The position numbers and the translations under genes were made by a program. 64,000 nucleotides of DNA from positions 806,001 to 870,000 of the forward strand of contig NZ_CP166961.1 in NCBI RefSeq assembly GCF_041410465.1. Reading direction: 5' to 3'. This DNA is from Thalassotalea sp. 273M-4 (lineage in GTDB: Bacteria > Pseudomonadota > Gammaproteobacteria > Enterobacterales > Alteromonadaceae). Of the stretch, positions 18,891 through 29,042 are shown piece by piece; within the stretch, counting starts at the first letter, position 1, and each line of letters starts with the position of its first letter. The notes under the pieces were generated by a model. It was not told the origin of the DNA and ran no database searches. It saw only the letters and a list, made by a program, of their open reading frames with translations.

Positions 18891-20267
18891 ATGTTACAAG
18901 TATACAATACATTAACCCGTAAAAAGGAAGAGTTTAAACCTATTGAGCCAGGCAAGGTGGGCATGTATGTTTGTGGTATTACCATTTATGATCATTGTCA
19001 TATTGGACATGCACGTACCTACGTCGCGTTTGATGTGATAGCGCGTTATTTTCGTCATTTAGGTTACGATTTAACGCATGTGCGTAATATTACCGACGTT
19101 GATGATAAAATCATTAAACGCGCAGCAAAAAATAACGAGAGCTGTCAAAGCTTAACAGAGCGAATGACCGCTGACATGTACGCAGACCTTGATGCGTTAA
19201 ATGTTGCCCGCCCTGACATCGACCCCAAAGTGACGACCCATATGCCAGAGATTATCGATTTGGTTGAACGCTTAATTGATAAAGGACACGCGTACGTTGC
19301 CAAGAATGGGGATGTGATGTTTGATGTTAAATCCTTTCCGGATTATGGCAAATTGAGCATGCAAAACTTAGATATGCTTCAAGCGGGTTCTCGCGTTGAT
19401 ATCGATGAAGCCAAAAATAATCCATTAGACTTTGTTTTATGGAAAATGGCCAAGCCGGGTGAGCCTAGCTGGCAATCACCTTGGGGCGAAGGTCGCCCAG
19501 GTTGGCACATTGAATGTTCGGCGATGAATTCCAAGCACCTTGGCAAACACTTTGACATTCATGGCGGTGGCAGCGATTTACAATTTCCACACCATGAAAA
19601 TGAAATTGCACAATCATGCTGTGCCTTTGATACGCCATATGTAAATTACTGGCTTCACGGTGGTATGGTGCAAGTTGATAAAGTAAAAATGTCCAAATCT
19701 TTGGGTAACTTCTTTACTCTACGTGATGTATTAAGTCAGTACGATGCGGAAACCGTGCGCTACTTCTTAGTATCAAGCCATTATCGTAGTCAATTAAATT
19801 ACTCTCAAGACAATTTAACTCAAGCTCGTGCATCGCTTGAACGTATTTACACGGCTTTACGTGGGGTAGAATTAGTGGACATAGAGCTGACAGGAAACGA
19901 ATACGTAGAGCGCTTTGAACAAGCAATGAATGACGATTTTAATACACCTGAAGCCTTACCAGTAATTTTTGAACTGGCAAAAGAAGTTAATCGTTTAAAA
20001 ACCAACGAGCCGAAACTTGCTGGAGAATTAGCGTATATCCTTAAGTCATTGGGGGCGATTATTGGCATTGCTCAAACCGACCCTGAGTCATACTTTCAAG
20101 CCGGTGATGACGAAGATACCCAGCTTATCGAGCAACTCATTGAGCAACGTAATACAGCCCGCGCCAACAAAGATTGGGCGATGGCCGATGATGCCAGAGA
20201 CAAACTGAAAGCGCTTAACGTGATCCTAGAAGACAGCGCCGGTAAAACAACTTGGCGCCGTGGTTAA
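18891..20267 (+). CDS. cysS: Cysteinyl-tRNA synthetase
   Basis: CysS charges tRNA-Cys. ATG 18891 (458 residues) is chosen over the in-frame ATGs at 18873 and 18879 because [15 protein letters not shown] is the usual N-terminus and GAGAG lies just before it. The class I features are C28 ([15 protein letters not shown], zinc ligand and HIGH motif at 37-40), WHIECSAM and HHENEIAQS (remaining zinc ligands), and KMSKSLGN (KMSKS loop). The C-terminal helical DALR-type domain is present. The E. coli enzyme has 461 residues. Confidence 0.97.
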   Translation: MLQVYNTLTRKKEEFKPIEPGKVGMYVCGITIYDHCHIGHARTYVAFDVIARYFRHLGYDLTHVRNITDVDDKIIKRAAKNNESCQSLTERMTADMYADLDALNVARPDIDPKVTTHMPEIIDLVERLIDKGHAYVAKNGDVMFDVKSFPDYGKLSMQNLDMLQAGSRVDIDEAKNNPLDFVLWKMAKPGEPSWQSPWGEGRPGWHIECSAMNSKHLGKHFDIHGGGSDLQFPHHENEIAQSCCAFDTPYVNYWLHGGMVQVDKVKMSKSLGNFFTLRDVLSQYDAETVRYFLVSSHYRSQLNYSQDNLTQARASLERIYTALRGVELVDIELTGNEYVERFEQAMNDDFNTPEALPVIFELAKEVNRLKTNEPKLAGELAYILKSLGAIIGIAQTDPESYFQAGDDEDTQLIEQLIEQRNTARANKDWAMADDARDKLKALNVILEDSAGKTTWRRG

Positions 20268-20270
20268 TCT

Positions 20271-20326
20271 TTTATTCGCGCAAAAAAAAACTCTGCATAA
20301 GCAGAGTTTTTTTTTGCGCGAATAAA
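20271..20326. terminator. Perfect bidirectional terminator between cysS and folD
   Basis: Two perfectly complementary 26-base arms (20271-20296 and 20301-20326) flank an ATAA loop. The core CTCTGC/GCAGAG stem is bounded by A9 and T9 runs, so each strand sees a GC stem followed by a U-tract. The outer TTTATTCGCGC/GCGCGAATAAA parts extend the pairing. It lies between the convergent cysS and folD genes. Confidence 0.93.
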
Positions 20327-20332
20327 CCTTAT

Positions 20333-21187
20333 TTAGTCATTAAACTGTTCACATGCGATTAAGGTGTTCTCAATTAGGCTTGCAACTGTCATTGGACCAA
20401 CGCCTCCTGGCACTGGGGTAATAAACGATGCTTTTGTGGCCGCGACATCAAATTCAACATCACCAACTAATTTGCCACTATCGAGGCGGTTAATACCGAC
20501 ATCAATCACAATTGCGCCTTCTTTTATCCATTCGCCTGGAATGAATTCTGCTTTACCAACCGCGACAATAACTAAATCAGCCTGACGTATTTTAGATTCT
20601 AGGTCTTTGGTGAATCTGTGGGTCGTCGTGGTGGTACAGCCTGCCAGTAACAATTCTAAGGTCATTGGGCGACCAACAATGTTAGAAGCGCCAACGATAA
20701 CCGCTTCCAGACCATGAGTTTTCACCCCAGTAGACTCAATTAAGGTCATAATACCCTTAGGTGTACAGGGGCGAAGGCCTGGTTGACGTAACGCAAGTTT
20801 ACCAACGTTATGAGGGTGGAAGCCATCAACATCTTTTTTAGGGTCAATACGTTCAATAATTAAATTGGCATCCAACCCTTGAGGTAATGGTAACTGAACT
20901 AAGATACCGTCGATTTCGTTATCATTATTGAGTTGGTCGATAAGAGTAACAAGTTCATGCTCTGTGGTGGTTGCTGGCAAATCATAAGATTTAGATACAA
21001 AACCTACTTCTTCACAGGCCTTGCGTTTGCTACCAACATACACTTGTGAAGCAGGGTCTTGACCAACAAGAACAACAGCCAGACCTGGTGCGCGCAGACC
21101 CAGTTCTACTCGCTGTTTGACTTTGTGTTTTACATTTTCTCTGATTTGACTGGCAATTAGTTTGCCATCGATTAATTGTGCTGACAT
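20333..21187 (-). CDS. folD: Methylenetetrahydrofolate dehydrogenase / methenyltetrahydrofolate cyclohydrolase
   Basis: FolD interconverts 5,10-methylene-, methenyl- and 10-formyl-tetrahydrofolate with NADP, feeding purine, thymidylate and formyl-Met synthesis. The catalytic Y50 and K54 are in place ([16 protein letters not shown]), with [10 protein letters not shown] and the nucleotide-binding [31 protein letters not shown] is the C-terminal signature. The 284-residue length is normal. It is transcribed towards cysS and shares the terminator with it. Confidence 0.97.
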   Translation of the reverse strand: MSAQLIDGKLIASQIRENVKHKVKQRVELGLRAPGLAVVLVGQDPASQVYVGSKRKACEEVGFVSKSYDLPATTTEHELVTLIDQLNNDNEIDGILVQLPLPQGLDANLIIERIDPKKDVDGFHPHNVGKLALRQPGLRPCTPKGIMTLIESTGVKTHGLEAVIVGASNIVGRPMTLELLLAGCTTTTTHRFTKDLESKIRQADLVIVAVGKAEFIPGEWIKEGAIVIDVGINRLDSGKLVGDVEFDVAATKASFITPVPGGVGPMTVASLIENTLIACEQFND

Positions 21188-21402
21188 AGGGTAAATACTA
21201 AAGGTTGTTATTTGTCGCTATTTTCTCATAAAAGTATTTCTTCTTATAGCACTAGGTATAAGAATTTGAAAAAATTTATGAGATCGAAGTGATAAATGTT
21301 TTCGTAATGTATATTGTTTGTATATAGATTAGGCGGTAAATGGCTTTATTGCTCTGAACTGCTGTAAAAATAAGCGAACAGTAATTTTTTATAAAAAAAG
21401 AT

Positions 21403-21431
21403 TTGACGAGCTCCAGTCTCCTAGGTAATAT
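21403..21431 (+). promoter_or_regulatory. Sigma-70 promoter of the tRNA operon
   Basis: TTGACG (21403-21408) and TAATAT (21426-21431) are separated by exactly 17 bases. A run of A and T just upstream (about 21381-21400) resembles an UP element, and a GC-rich discriminator (gcgc) follows the -10, both usual for growth-rate-controlled stable RNA promoters. The first tRNA begins 45 bases after the -10. Confidence 0.85.
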
Positions 21432-21475
21432 GCGCATCCGTTGACAGGGAACACTCAGTCAGCAAGAAAACATGT

Positions 21476-21552
21476 CGGTGATTAGCGCAGCTTGGTAGCG
21501 CACTTGGTTTGGGTCCAAGGGGTCGCAAGTTCGAATCTTGCATCACCGACCA
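21476..21552 (+). tRNA. tRNA-Pro (anticodon TGG), copy 1
   Basis: It is 77 nt with CCA encoded. Acceptor arms CGGTGAT (21476-21482) and ATCACCG (21542-21548) pair fully. The anticodon stem CTTGG/CCAAG encloses TTTGGGT, which gives TGG. The T arm carries GTTCGAATC. It is identical to the copy at 21804. Confidence 0.97.
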
Positions 21553-21615
21553 CTTTTCTAAAATATTAGCTTCCAATTATTTGTAAGTTAATATAGCCTT
21601 TAAGGTAAGTTATTT

Positions 21616-21692
<77 letters not shown>

Positions 21693-21720
21693 TTTACTTA
21701 ATGGCAGAAAGAATACAGTG

Positions 21721-21796
21721 GTGGCTATAGCTCAGTTGGTAGAGCCCCGGATTGTGATTCCGGTTGTCGTGGGTTCAAGTCCCATTAGCCACCCCA
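21721..21796 (+). tRNA. tRNA-His (anticodon GTG)
   Basis: It is 76 nt with CCA encoded. GTGGCTA pairs with TAGCCAC. The discriminator is C73 and the base before the acceptor (21720) is G, as needed for the extra G-1 of tRNA-His. The anticodon stem CCGGA/TCCGG encloses TTGTGAT, giving GTG. Confidence 0.97.
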
Positions 21797-21803
21797 TCTT
21801 TGT

Positions 21804-21880
21804 CGGTGATTAGCGCAGCTTGGTAGCGCACTTGGTTTGGGTCCAAGGGGTCGCAAGTTCGAATCTTGCATCACCGACCA
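21804..21880 (+). tRNA. tRNA-Pro (anticodon TGG), copy 2
   Basis: This is an exact second copy of the tRNA at 21476, sharing also two bases before and three after it. It lies seven bases after tRNA-His, so it is part of the same transcript. Confidence 0.97.
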
Positions 21881-22224
21881 CTTCTTTCCCTATTTTTACT
21901 CTCAACTTCCTCAACTTCCTCAAGTTACAAACTTTCATATTTACTTTCTTACTTTATTCTATTTATCTCTCGTTTATTTATTTTTGCTTATTGCTTATAT
22001 AGCCGTTATTAGCCGTTATATTTTTTGTTTGTCCTGTTTTGTTGGCTTAAAACAGCGAAAAAACTGGTTTATGCTAATAAATTAAAACGTTTATTTTTTT
22101 AGCTGAGGTTGATTTCTTTTTAACCTTAAGGGCTATTATTACCAATGCAAAAACTTAATGGGATTGTATAAAGCCTGATCTGATCAAACTTATCATCTTT
22201 TAGCCAATTGAGGCGGGATAAGTA

Positions 22225-22253
22225 TTTACACACGGTATTTGCATGGCTATAAT
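22225..22253 (+). promoter_or_regulatory. Sigma-70 promoter for tig
   Basis: TTTACA (22225-22230) and a perfect TATAAT (22248-22253) are 17 bases apart. Transcription would start near 22260 and leave a leader of about 180 bases before the tig ATG, with a hairpin in it. Confidence 0.8.
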
Positions 22254-22336
22254 TCTGCGTCACATTTTAAACAAGCTCTTCTGTAGGGCTAATCAGCATC
22301 TTTTTAGCGAAAGGTCATTTTGAAACTTTTCGAATC

Positions 22337-22357
22337 TTGAGATCACGCTGATCTCAA
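22337..22357 (+). other. Perfect inverted repeat in the tig leader
   Basis: TTGAGATCA (22337-22345) and TGATCTCAA (22349-22357) are perfect nine-base arms around CGC. In RNA this is a short stable hairpin without a following T-run, so not a terminator. In DNA it looks like a dimeric-repressor site, but it lies about 80 bases after the likely transcription start. Confidence 0.65.
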
Positions 22358-22438
22358 TAATAAGCAAGTCGATTACGATGCGTTTATTTTATTAAGATGC
22401 ATATATAGGCGTATTACGTCAGAATTTGAGGTACTTAA

Positions 22439-23743
22439 ATGCAAGTTTCAGTTGAGACTACACAAGGCTTAGAACGTAAATTATCTATTTCTGTTCCAGC
22501 CGAAACAGTAGATTTAGAAGTTAAAAACCGTTTGCGTCAGTTAGCTAGAACGCAACGAATCAATGGTTTCCGCCCTGGTAAAGTACCAGTTTCTGTTATT
22601 CAAAAGCGTTACGGCCAATCTGTTCGTCAAGAAGTTGCTGGTGAAATCATGCAGCGCAACTTTGTTGATGCTATCGTTGCTGAAAAGCTTAACCCTGCTG
22701 GTCGTCCTCACTTTGTTGCTAAGAGCAATGAAGAAGGTAAAGAATTAGAATTTGAAGCAACGTTTGAAATCTACCCAGAAATCGAACTAGCTGGTTTAGA
22801 CACGGTAAACGTAGAAAAGCCTGTTGTTGAAGTAACAGATGCCGATCTTGACGAAATGTTTGTTACCCTTCAAAACCAACACAAAACTTGGAAAGAAAAC
22901 AAGCGTAAGACCAAAAAAGGTGATCGTTTAACATTAGACTTCAATGGTCGTGTTGACGGTGAAGAATTTGAAGGCGGTAAAGCTGAAAACTTCGTACTTG
23001 AATTAGGTTCTGGCCGCATGATCCCTGGTTTTGAAAAAGAAATCACGGGCATGAAAGTTAACGAAGAAAAAACAATTTCTGTAACTTTCCCTGAAGATTA
23101 CCACGCTGAAAACCTTAAAGGTAAAGACGCTGAGTTTGATATCAAAGTTCACAAAACTGAAGGTCCAGTACTACCTGAAATCGATGACGAGTTTGCTAAA
23201 CTATTCGGTGTTGAAGACGGTGGCGTAGAAGCGTTACGTGTTGAAGTTAAAAAGAACATGGAACGTGAATTAACTCAAGCTGTTAAAGCAAAAGTTAAAG
23301 AGCAAGTACTAGACGGTATCGTAGCGGCTAACGAAGTTGATGTACCAAAAGCATTAGTAGCACAAGAAATTGATGCATTACGTCAACAAGCGATGCAACG
23401 TTTTGGCGGTCAAATGGACCCTAAAAACATGCCTCAATTACCGGCTGAGATGTTCGAAGAGCAAGCTCAACGTCGCGTAAAAGTTGGTTTGTTATTAGGC
23501 GAAGTGATCAAAGTTAACGAATTAAAAGTTGACGAAGCTAAAGTTAAAGCCTTGATTGAATCAGCAGCTTCAGCTTACGAAGATCCTCAAGAAGTTATTG
23601 AATACTACAACAATAACAAAGAGTTGATGCAACAAATGCAACACGTTGCACTTGAAGAGCAAGCCATTGATCTTGTTCTTGAAAAAGCAAACGTAGAAGA
23701 GAAAGCGTCTAACTTCAAAGATATCATGAACCCACAAGGTTAA
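22439..23743 (+). CDS. tig: Trigger factor (ribosome-associated chaperone and prolyl isomerase)
   Basis: Trigger factor binds ribosomal protein L23 at the exit tunnel and shields nascent chains. It starts at ATG 22439 behind GAGGTA. The ribosome-docking loop GFRPGKVP is at residues 43-50, the same place as in E. coli. The FKBP-type isomerase domain is at about 160-245 ([33 protein letters not shown]), and the long helical C-terminal chaperone domain runs to residue 434. The gene heads the conserved tig-clpP-clpX-lon run. Confidence 0.97.
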   Translation: MQVSVETTQGLERKLSISVPAETVDLEVKNRLRQLARTQRINGFRPGKVPVSVIQKRYGQSVRQEVAGEIMQRNFVDAIVAEKLNPAGRPHFVAKSNEEGKELEFEATFEIYPEIELAGLDTVNVEKPVVEVTDADLDEMFVTLQNQHKTWKENKRKTKKGDRLTLDFNGRVDGEEFEGGKAENFVLELGSGRMIPGFEKEITGMKVNEEKTISVTFPEDYHAENLKGKDAEFDIKVHKTEGPVLPEIDDEFAKLFGVEDGGVEALRVEVKKNMERELTQAVKAKVKEQVLDGIVAANEVDVPKALVAQEIDALRQQAMQRFGGQMDPKNMPQLPAEMFEEQAQRRVKVGLLLGEVIKVNELKVDEAKVKALIESAASAYEDPQEVIEYYNNNKELMQQMQHVALEEQAIDLVLEKANVEEKASNFKDIMNPQG

Positions 23744-23795
23744 TTCCTGTCGGATATTTCTTGATATGCATTGACTTTGTCGCGTGCAATCGCTT

Positions 23796-23833
23796 AAATG
23801 GCTTATATGAACTCATATAAGCCATTTTTATTT
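23796..23833 (+). terminator. Intrinsic terminator or attenuator between tig and clpP
   Basis: AAATGGCTTATATGA (23796-23810) pairs with TCATATAAGCCATTT (23813-23827) and runs into a T-rich tail. It ends only 20 bases before the clpP start, so readthrough would be needed for co-transcription with tig unless clpP has its own promoter inside the stem region. Confidence 0.75.
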
Positions 23834-23849
23834 TTTAAGGATATATTCT

Positions 23850-24473
23850 TTGTTTAACTCCAATAATAATTCTCACCCCATCGAAAGCGCACTAGTTCCT
23901 ATGGTTGTGGAGCAAACGTCGAAAGGGGAGCGCTCTTATGATATTTATTCTCGCCTGTTAAAAGAACGTGTCATATTTTTATGTGGCCAAGTTGAAGAAC
24001 ATATGGCGAATCTAATTGTGGCTCAGCTGTTGTTTTTGGAATCTGAGAACCCAGAAAAAGACATCTTTTTATACATTAACTCACCTGGTGGTAGTGTCAC
24101 TGCCGGTATGGCCATTTACGACACCATGCAATTTATCAAGCCGAATGTTAGTACGGTATGTATGGGACAGGCTGCGAGCATGGGCGCGTTTTTGTTATCT
24201 GCAGGGGAAAAAGGCAAACGTTACTGTTTACCTAATGCCCGAGTGATGATTCATCAACCTTTAGGTGGCTTTCAAGGACAAGCGTCTGATTTTGAGATCC
24301 ACGCCAAAGAAATCTTATCGATTAAAGAGCGCTTAAATCGTTTAATGGCCGATCATACCGGCCAGGATTACGAAAAAGTCGCTAAAGATACCGACCGAGA
24401 TAACTTTTTAAGCGCTGAAAATGCTGTTGAGTATGGCTTAGTTGATGCCATCTTAAAGCACAGAAAAGATTAA
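23850..24473 (+). CDS. clpP: ATP-dependent Clp protease proteolytic subunit
   Basis: ClpP is the tetradecameric serine protease partner of ClpX and ClpA. The best start is TTG 23850 (207 residues), with AAGG at 23837-23840; the next Met (ATG 23901) would remove the axial-loop residues before [20 protein letters not shown]. The catalytic triad is S110 (MGQAASMGA), H135 (MIHQPLGG) and D184 (DTDRDNF), one residue short of E. coli numbering. The short propeptide ends somewhere before residue 15. A TTG start may keep expression low. Confidence 0.95.
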   Translation: MFNSNNNSHPIESALVPMVVEQTSKGERSYDIYSRLLKERVIFLCGQVEEHMANLIVAQLLFLESENPEKDIFLYINSPGGSVTAGMAIYDTMQFIKPNVSTVCMGQAASMGAFLLSAGEKGKRYCLPNARVMIHQPLGGFQGQASDFEIHAKEILSIKERLNRLMADHTGQDYEKVAKDTDRDNFLSAENAVEYGLVDAILKHRKD

Positions 24474-24514
24474 TCCAGCAGGTAAGCAAACCCGTACTAC
24501 AATAATCAGTGATG

Positions 24515-24543
24515 TTTTGAGCTGGTTGTGAATTGGGTATAAT
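24515..24543 (+). promoter_or_regulatory. Possible clpX promoter
   Basis: A perfect TATAAT (24538-24543) lies 17 bases after a weak -35, TTTTGA (24515-24520), in the 150-base gap between clpP and clpX. It would give clpX its own transcript with a leader of about 75 bases. The -35 is poor, so this is tentative. Confidence 0.5.
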
Positions 24544-24623
24544 GTGAAATACTTAATAAACAAAGCGTCTGTTTTGTTTCAAGCCCTTAGGGGAAAGCAA
24601 GTTTATATTGAGGTGTATACCGT

Positions 24624-25901
24624 ATGACCGATGAGATAAAAGGTAGCGGTGATAACGAAAAGTTATTGTATTGTTCATTTTGTGGTAAAAGTCAGCACGA
24701 AGTTAGAAAGTTAATTGCGGGACCTTCGGTTTTCGTATGTGATGAATGTGTTGAGCTATGTAACGACATCATCCGTGAAGAAATCAAAGATATTTCGCCA
24801 AAGGCTGAGGTTGATGAATTACCAACACCAGCAAAAATCCGCGCGCATCTAGATGATTATGTCATTGGTCAATCTCATGCGAAAAAAGTGTTGTCGGTTG
24901 CTGTATACAACCATTACAAACGCTTGAAAAACGGTGATAACCACAATGGTGTAGAGTTAGGTAAGTCAAACATCTTGCTGATTGGCCCTACGGGTTCTGG
25001 TAAAACGTTATTAGCAGAAACGTTGGCAAGAATGCTTGATGTTCCATATACCATGGCGGATGCGACCACATTGACCGAAGCGGGTTATGTTGGTGAAGAC
25101 GTTGAAAACATCATTCAAAAGCTTTTGCAAAAATGCGACTACGATGTGGAAAAAGCACAACGTGGTATTGTCTATATTGACGAAATTGACAAAATTTCAC
25201 GTAAATCGGAAAACCCGTCAATTACGCGTGATGTATCGGGTGAAGGGGTACAGCAAGCGCTGCTTAAACTTGTTGAAGGTACGATTGCTGCGGTACCACC
25301 GCAAGGCGGTCGTAAGCACCCACAACAAGAATTTTTGCAAGTTGATACGTCAAAGATCCTCTTTATCTGTGGTGGGGCGTTTGCCGGCCTAGATAAAGTT
25401 ATCGAACAACGTATGGCAACTGGTACCGGGATTGGTTTTGGCGCCGAAGTGAAAGCTGGCGATAACAAAAAATCATTAACCGAGCGTTTTCAAGAAGTAG
25501 AGCCTGAAGATTTGGTAAAATACGGCTTAATCCCAGAATTTATCGGTCGTTTACCCGTTGTGGCAACCCTTACTGAACTGGATGAAGATGCGCTTATTCA
25601 AATCTTACAAGAACCTAAAAATGCCTTAACCAAACAATTCTCAGCCTTGTTTGATATGGAAGGTGTGGAGCTTGAGTTTAGAGAAGACGCATTAAAAGCC
25701 ATTGCCAATAAAGCCATGGTAAGAAAAACAGGGGCTAGGGGCTTGCGCTCTATCGTTGAGGGCGTATTACTTGATACCATGTATGAGTTACCGTCATTAT
25801 CTAATGCGACTAAAGTTGTTGTAGATGAGGCCGTTATTAAAGGTGAGTCAAAGCCTTTAATTATGTTTGAGTCTAACGAACAACAAGCAAACGCTGAATA
25901 A
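24624..25901 (+). CDS. clpX: ATP-dependent Clp protease ATP-binding subunit ClpX
   Basis: ClpX is the AAA+ unfoldase that feeds substrates, such as SsrA-tagged proteins, to ClpP. GAGGTG precedes ATG 24624. The N-terminal zinc-binding domain has C17, C20, C39 and C42. [12 protein letters not shown] is Walker [11 protein letters not shown]alker [12 protein letters not shown] the pore-1 loop and GRKHPQQEF the RKH loop. The IGF tripeptide that docks into ClpP is present in GTGIGFGAE. With 425 residues it is one longer than in E. coli. Confidence 0.98.
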   Translation: MTDEIKGSGDNEKLLYCSFCGKSQHEVRKLIAGPSVFVCDECVELCNDIIREEIKDISPKAEVDELPTPAKIRAHLDDYVIGQSHAKKVLSVAVYNHYKRLKNGDNHNGVELGKSNILLIGPTGSGKTLLAETLARMLDVPYTMADATTLTEAGYVGEDVENIIQKLLQKCDYDVEKAQRGIVYIDEIDKISRKSENPSITRDVSGEGVQQALLKLVEGTIAAVPPQGGRKHPQQEFLQVDTSKILFICGGAFAGLDKVIEQRMATGTGIGFGAEVKAGDNKKSLTERFQEVEPEDLVKYGLIPEFIGRLPVVATLTELDEDALIQILQEPKNALTKQFSALFDMEGVELEFREDALKAIANKAMVRKTGARGLRSIVEGVLLDTMYELPSLSNATKVVVDEAVIKGESKPLIMFESNEQQANAE

Positions 25902-25903
25902 AT

Positions 25904-25929
25904 AAAAAAGGCCTGTAAAGGCCTTTTTT
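25904..25929 (+). terminator. Intrinsic terminator after clpX
   Basis: AAAAAAGGCCT (25904-25914) and AGGCCTTTTTT (25919-25929) form a perfect stem with a GTAA loop, two bases after the clpX stop. It isolates clpX from lon. Confidence 0.88.
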
Positions 25930-26036
25930 ATTGGCTAAATGGCCGCGGCTAAGATCTCGCCATTGGCAAAACTCAGTGAATCTTTGAGTGAAGCCTTGAA
26001 CCCAGCTCAATGAGCTTATATTTTTTCAACTAGGTG

Positions 26037-26063
26037 TTGAAACCTTCAAGCCAATCCCCATAT
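26037..26063 (+). promoter_or_regulatory. Sigma-32 (RpoH) type heat-shock promoter of lon
   Basis: TTGAAA (26037-26042) is followed after 13 bases by CCCCATAT (26056-26063), close to the RpoH consensus CTTGAAA-N13/14-CCCCATnT. lon is a classic RpoH target. Transcription would start near 26070, about 90 bases before the lon ATG. Confidence 0.85.
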
Positions 26064-26161
26064 ACTAATTTATAATCAAGACATTTACAGTGAAACGTGA
26101 GCGTACACAATACGACTCAATGTTTTGTAAATTGACACACCACTTTCCAAGAGAACCTTTC

Positions 26162-28510
26162 ATGACAAAAGAGCATTCAGGAAATATTGAAATCCCCGTT
26201 TTAGCATTACGTGACGTTGTAGTGTACCCGCAGATGGTCATCCCTTTGTTTGTCGGTCGAGAGAAATCCATTCGCTGTCTAGACAGAGCCATGGAACATG
26301 ACAAAAAAGTGTTCTTGGTTGCACAAAAAGATGCCAGTGTCGACGATCCACAACCGGAAGATTTATATCAGATAGGTACGGTCGCCACTATTTTGCAAAT
26401 GCTTAAATTGCCTGATGGTACCGTGAAAGTTCTTGTTGAAGGCAGTCAACGCGCTTCAATAAACCAGTTTGTTGAAAACGAAGAATACTTTATCGCCGAT
26501 GTTGAGTACTTAAGTTCAGAAGAGACCACGGAAGAACATAATGAAGTATTAGTACGCTCGGCGGTTTCTCAGTTTGAAGGCTATGTCAAACTGAATAAAA
26601 AAATTCCACCAGAAGTATTAACCTCGGTTTCTGGCATTGACGATGCCGAGCAATTAGCCGACACCATGGCGGCACATATGCCGTTAAAATTGCAAGATAA
26701 ACAACATGTTTTAGAGATTTCGAATATTTCTGAACGCCTTGAATATTTGATGGCGTTGATGGAAGGTGAAATTGATTTGCTGCAGGTCGAAAAGAAAATT
26801 CGCGGCCGAGTCAAAAAACAAATGGAAAAAAGCCAACGCGAGTATTATCTGAATGAGCAAATGAAAGCCATTCAGAAAGAACTTGGCGATATGGACGATG
26901 TGCCAGATGAAGTTGAGCAAATCAGCCAAAAAATTGAAAAAGCACAAATGCCAAAAGAAGCCAAAGAAAAAACCTTGGCTGAATTGCAAAAACTAAAAAT
27001 GATGTCCCCGATGTCTGCAGAAGCCACGGTGGTTCGCAGTTACATTGATTGGATGATCAGTGTGCCATGGAAAAAGCGTTCAAAACTAAAACGTAATTTG
27101 AAACTGGCCGAAGAAGTGCTGAATCAAGATCATTATGGTCTGGAAAAAGTGAAAGAGCGGATCATTGAATACCTAGCGGTGCAACAACGTGTGAGCCAAC
27201 TTAAAGGACCTATTTTATGTCTTGTTGGGCCTCCAGGCGTTGGTAAAACGTCTTTGGGTAAGTCGATAGCCAAGTCAACCGGTCGTAAATATGTGCGTAT
27301 GGCCCTTGGTGGGGTTCGAGACGAAGCCGAAATTCGCGGTCATCGTCGTACCTATATTGGTTCTATGCCGGGCAAATTAATCCAGAAGATGGCAAAAGCC
27401 GAAGTTAAGAACCCACTGTTCTTATTAGATGAGATTGACAAAATGTCATCGGACATGCGCGGTGATCCAGCGTCAGCGTTGTTAGAGGTACTGGATCCTG
27501 AACAAAACAACAATTTTAACGATCACTATTTGGAAGTTGACTACGACCTTTCGGATGTGATGTTTGTTGCGACATCCAATAGTATGAACATTCCAGGTCC
27601 ATTACTTGATCGGATGGAAGTCATTCGTTTGTCTGGCTATACCGAAGATGAGAAACTTAACATTGCTCGTAATCATTTGCTGACTAAGCAAATCAAGCGC
27701 AATGGTCTAAAGGACTCCGAAATTGTTATCGAAGACAGTGCGATTATTGGCATCATTCGCTACTACACCCGCGAAGCCGGTGTTCGTGGCCTAGAGCGAG
27801 ATATTTCAAAGCTTTGTCGTAAGGCGGTTAAAAACATCTTACTAAACGATAAAGTTAAAAAAGTCGTCATTAACATCGACAATCTAGAAGAGTACCTAGG
27901 AGTGCGTCGTTTTGACTATGGTAAGGCTGAAGATGAAAATCGCATTGGCCAGGTCACAGGTTTGGCATGGACGGAGGTGGGTGGTGAATTACTAACCATC
28001 GAAGCGGCTTCGGTACCAGGTAAAGGCAAGTTGCAATACACTGGCTCTTTAGGTGATGTCATGAAAGAGTCGATACAAGCGGCCATGACGGTGGTTCGTA
28101 GTCGCACCGAAAAATTACGCATTAACGAAGACTTTAATGAAAAACGCGATATTCATGTCCACGTACCAGAGGGCGCGACACCAAAAGATGGTCCAAGTGC
28201 GGGTATTGGTATGTGTACGGCGTTAGTTTCAAGCTTAACGGGTAATCCGGTCAAAGCTGATGTTGCAATGACTGGTGAAATCACATTACGTGGTGAAGTA
28301 CTTGCCATCGGTGGTTTAAAAGAAAAGCTACTGGCCGCCCATCGTGGTGGTATAAAAACGGTGATTATCCCCAAAGACAATGAACGTGATTTGAAAGAAA
28401 TCCCTGAAAATGTCAAAGCTGATTTATCAATCCACCCAGTAAAATGGATTGATGAAGTATTGCAAATCGCACTCGCAGAGTCGCCAGACAAGTGGTCTGT
28501 GGCCAGTTAG
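26162..28510 (+). CDS. lon: ATP-dependent Lon protease
   Basis: Lon degrades misfolded and regulatory proteins as a hexameric AAA+ serine protease. ATG 26162 (782 residues) is chosen because [20 protein letters not shown] follows at the normal distance; the frame is open to a GTG at 26090, which would add 24 unrelated residues. Walker A GPPGVGKT is at 356-363 and the catalytic serine is S679 in [11 protein letters not shown], both exactly as in E. coli numbering. The Lys of the dyad is in [19 protein letters not shown]. The N-terminal substrate domain and coiled coil are intact. Heat-shock control is expected from the promoter upstream. Confidence 0.98.
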   Translation: MTKEHSGNIEIPVLALRDVVVYPQMVIPLFVGREKSIRCLDRAMEHDKKVFLVAQKDASVDDPQPEDLYQIGTVATILQMLKLPDGTVKVLVEGSQRASINQFVENEEYFIADVEYLSSEETTEEHNEVLVRSAVSQFEGYVKLNKKIPPEVLTSVSGIDDAEQLADTMAAHMPLKLQDKQHVLEISNISERLEYLMALMEGEIDLLQVEKKIRGRVKKQMEKSQREYYLNEQMKAIQKELGDMDDVPDEVEQISQKIEKAQMPKEAKEKTLAELQKLKMMSPMSAEATVVRSYIDWMISVPWKKRSKLKRNLKLAEEVLNQDHYGLEKVKERIIEYLAVQQRVSQLKGPILCLVGPPGVGKTSLGKSIAKSTGRKYVRMALGGVRDEAEIRGHRRTYIGSMPGKLIQKMAKAEVKNPLFLLDEIDKMSSDMRGDPASALLEVLDPEQNNNFNDHYLEVDYDLSDVMFVATSNSMNIPGPLLDRMEVIRLSGYTEDEKLNIARNHLLTKQIKRNGLKDSEIVIEDSAIIGIIRYYTREAGVRGLERDISKLCRKAVKNILLNDKVKKVVINIDNLEEYLGVRRFDYGKAEDENRIGQVTGLAWTEVGGELLTIEAASVPGKGKLQYTGSLGDVMKESIQAAMTVVRSRTEKLRINEDFNEKRDIHVHVPEGATPKDGPSAGIGMCTALVSSLTGNPVKADVAMTGEITLRGEVLAIGGLKEKLLAAHRGGIKTVIIPKDNERDLKEIPENVKADLSIHPVKWIDEVLQIALAESPDKWSVAS

Positions 28511-28700
28511 TTCGATATTTAAGCAAAAAAACACCGGTTTTTGCAAAAAAATGCAAAAAATTTGATTTTAGGGGTTTTCAAACGAAATGACTGTGGTAGT
28601 CTGAAGTTGATTTAGCGCCAAGTCCTCGCTACAGCCAAGTTAAAGCAAAGGATTAGCGATAATTAAAATTGAATTTTTAGATAACTTAATTGTAAACCAT

Positions 28701-28740
28701 GGAGCTTTTTAGCGGTTTTAAACCATAACTTAAAAGCTTC
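28701..28740 (+). other. Extended hairpin in the hupB leader
   Basis: Bases 28701-28712 pair with 28729-28740 (one G-T and one T-T), and inside it GGTT (28714-28717) pairs with AACC (28721-28724). No T-run follows, and the structure ends 16 bases before the hupB ribosome site, so a role in translation or mRNA stability is more likely than termination. Confidence 0.5.
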
Positions 28741-28769
28741 ATATAATAACAAACAAAGAGGAATACATC

Positions 28770-29042
28770 GTGAATAAGTCTCAACTAATCGACAAAATTG
28801 CAGCTGGTGCTGATATCTCTAAAGCGGCGGCAGGTCGTGCATTAGATTCTTTTATCGACGCAGTGTCTGATGAACTAAAAGCAGGTGAGCAAGTAGCCCT
28901 AGTTGGTTTTGGTACATTCTCTGTACGTGACCGTGCAGCACGCACTGGCCGTAACCCTCAAACAGGTGCAGAAATCCAAATCGCTGCTGCTAAAATCCCA
29001 GCTTTCAAAGCCGGTAAAGCACTTAAAGATGCCGTTAACTAA
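28770..29042 (+). CDS. hupB: DNA-binding protein HU, beta type
   Basis: HU is the small histone-like protein that bends and compacts DNA. It starts with GTG 28770 behind AGAGGA (28757-28762). The 90-residue sequence is canonical: [40 protein letters not shown] with the DNA-contacting Arg-rich arm, and [14 protein letters not shown] at the end. Its place between lon and ppiD is the standard one for hupB rather than hupA. Confidence 0.97.
   Translation: MNKSQLIDKIAAGADISKAAAGRALDSFIDAVSDELKAGEQVALVGFGTFSVRDRAARTGRNPQTGAEIQIAAAKIPAFKAGKALKDAVN

Larger units (their letters stand above)
21881..22438. other. Region between the tRNA operon and tig, with the tig promoter and leader
   Basis: The first 200 bases are pyrimidine-rich, with tandem cttcctcaa units (21904-21924) and a direct repeat agccgttat (around 22001-22018), but no clear terminator hairpin for the tRNA transcript. 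The tig promoter is at 22225-22253 and its leader holds a perfect hairpin at 22337-22357. Short frames starting inside the last tRNA are not genes. Confidence 0.6.

Noticed and set aside
21820-22085. Two short plus-strand frames after the tRNA operon
   Set aside because: Both start inside the second tRNA-Pro and are low-complexity Phe/Leu/Tyr strings from AT-rich DNA with no ribosome site.
24474-24623. Sigma-32 promoter before clpX
   Set aside because: No CCCCAT-type -10 is present; only a TATAAT with weak -35.
26090-26161. GTG 26090 as the lon start
   Set aside because: It adds 24 residues foreign to Lon; ATG 26162 aligns catalytic and P-loop residues exactly with E. coli numbering.
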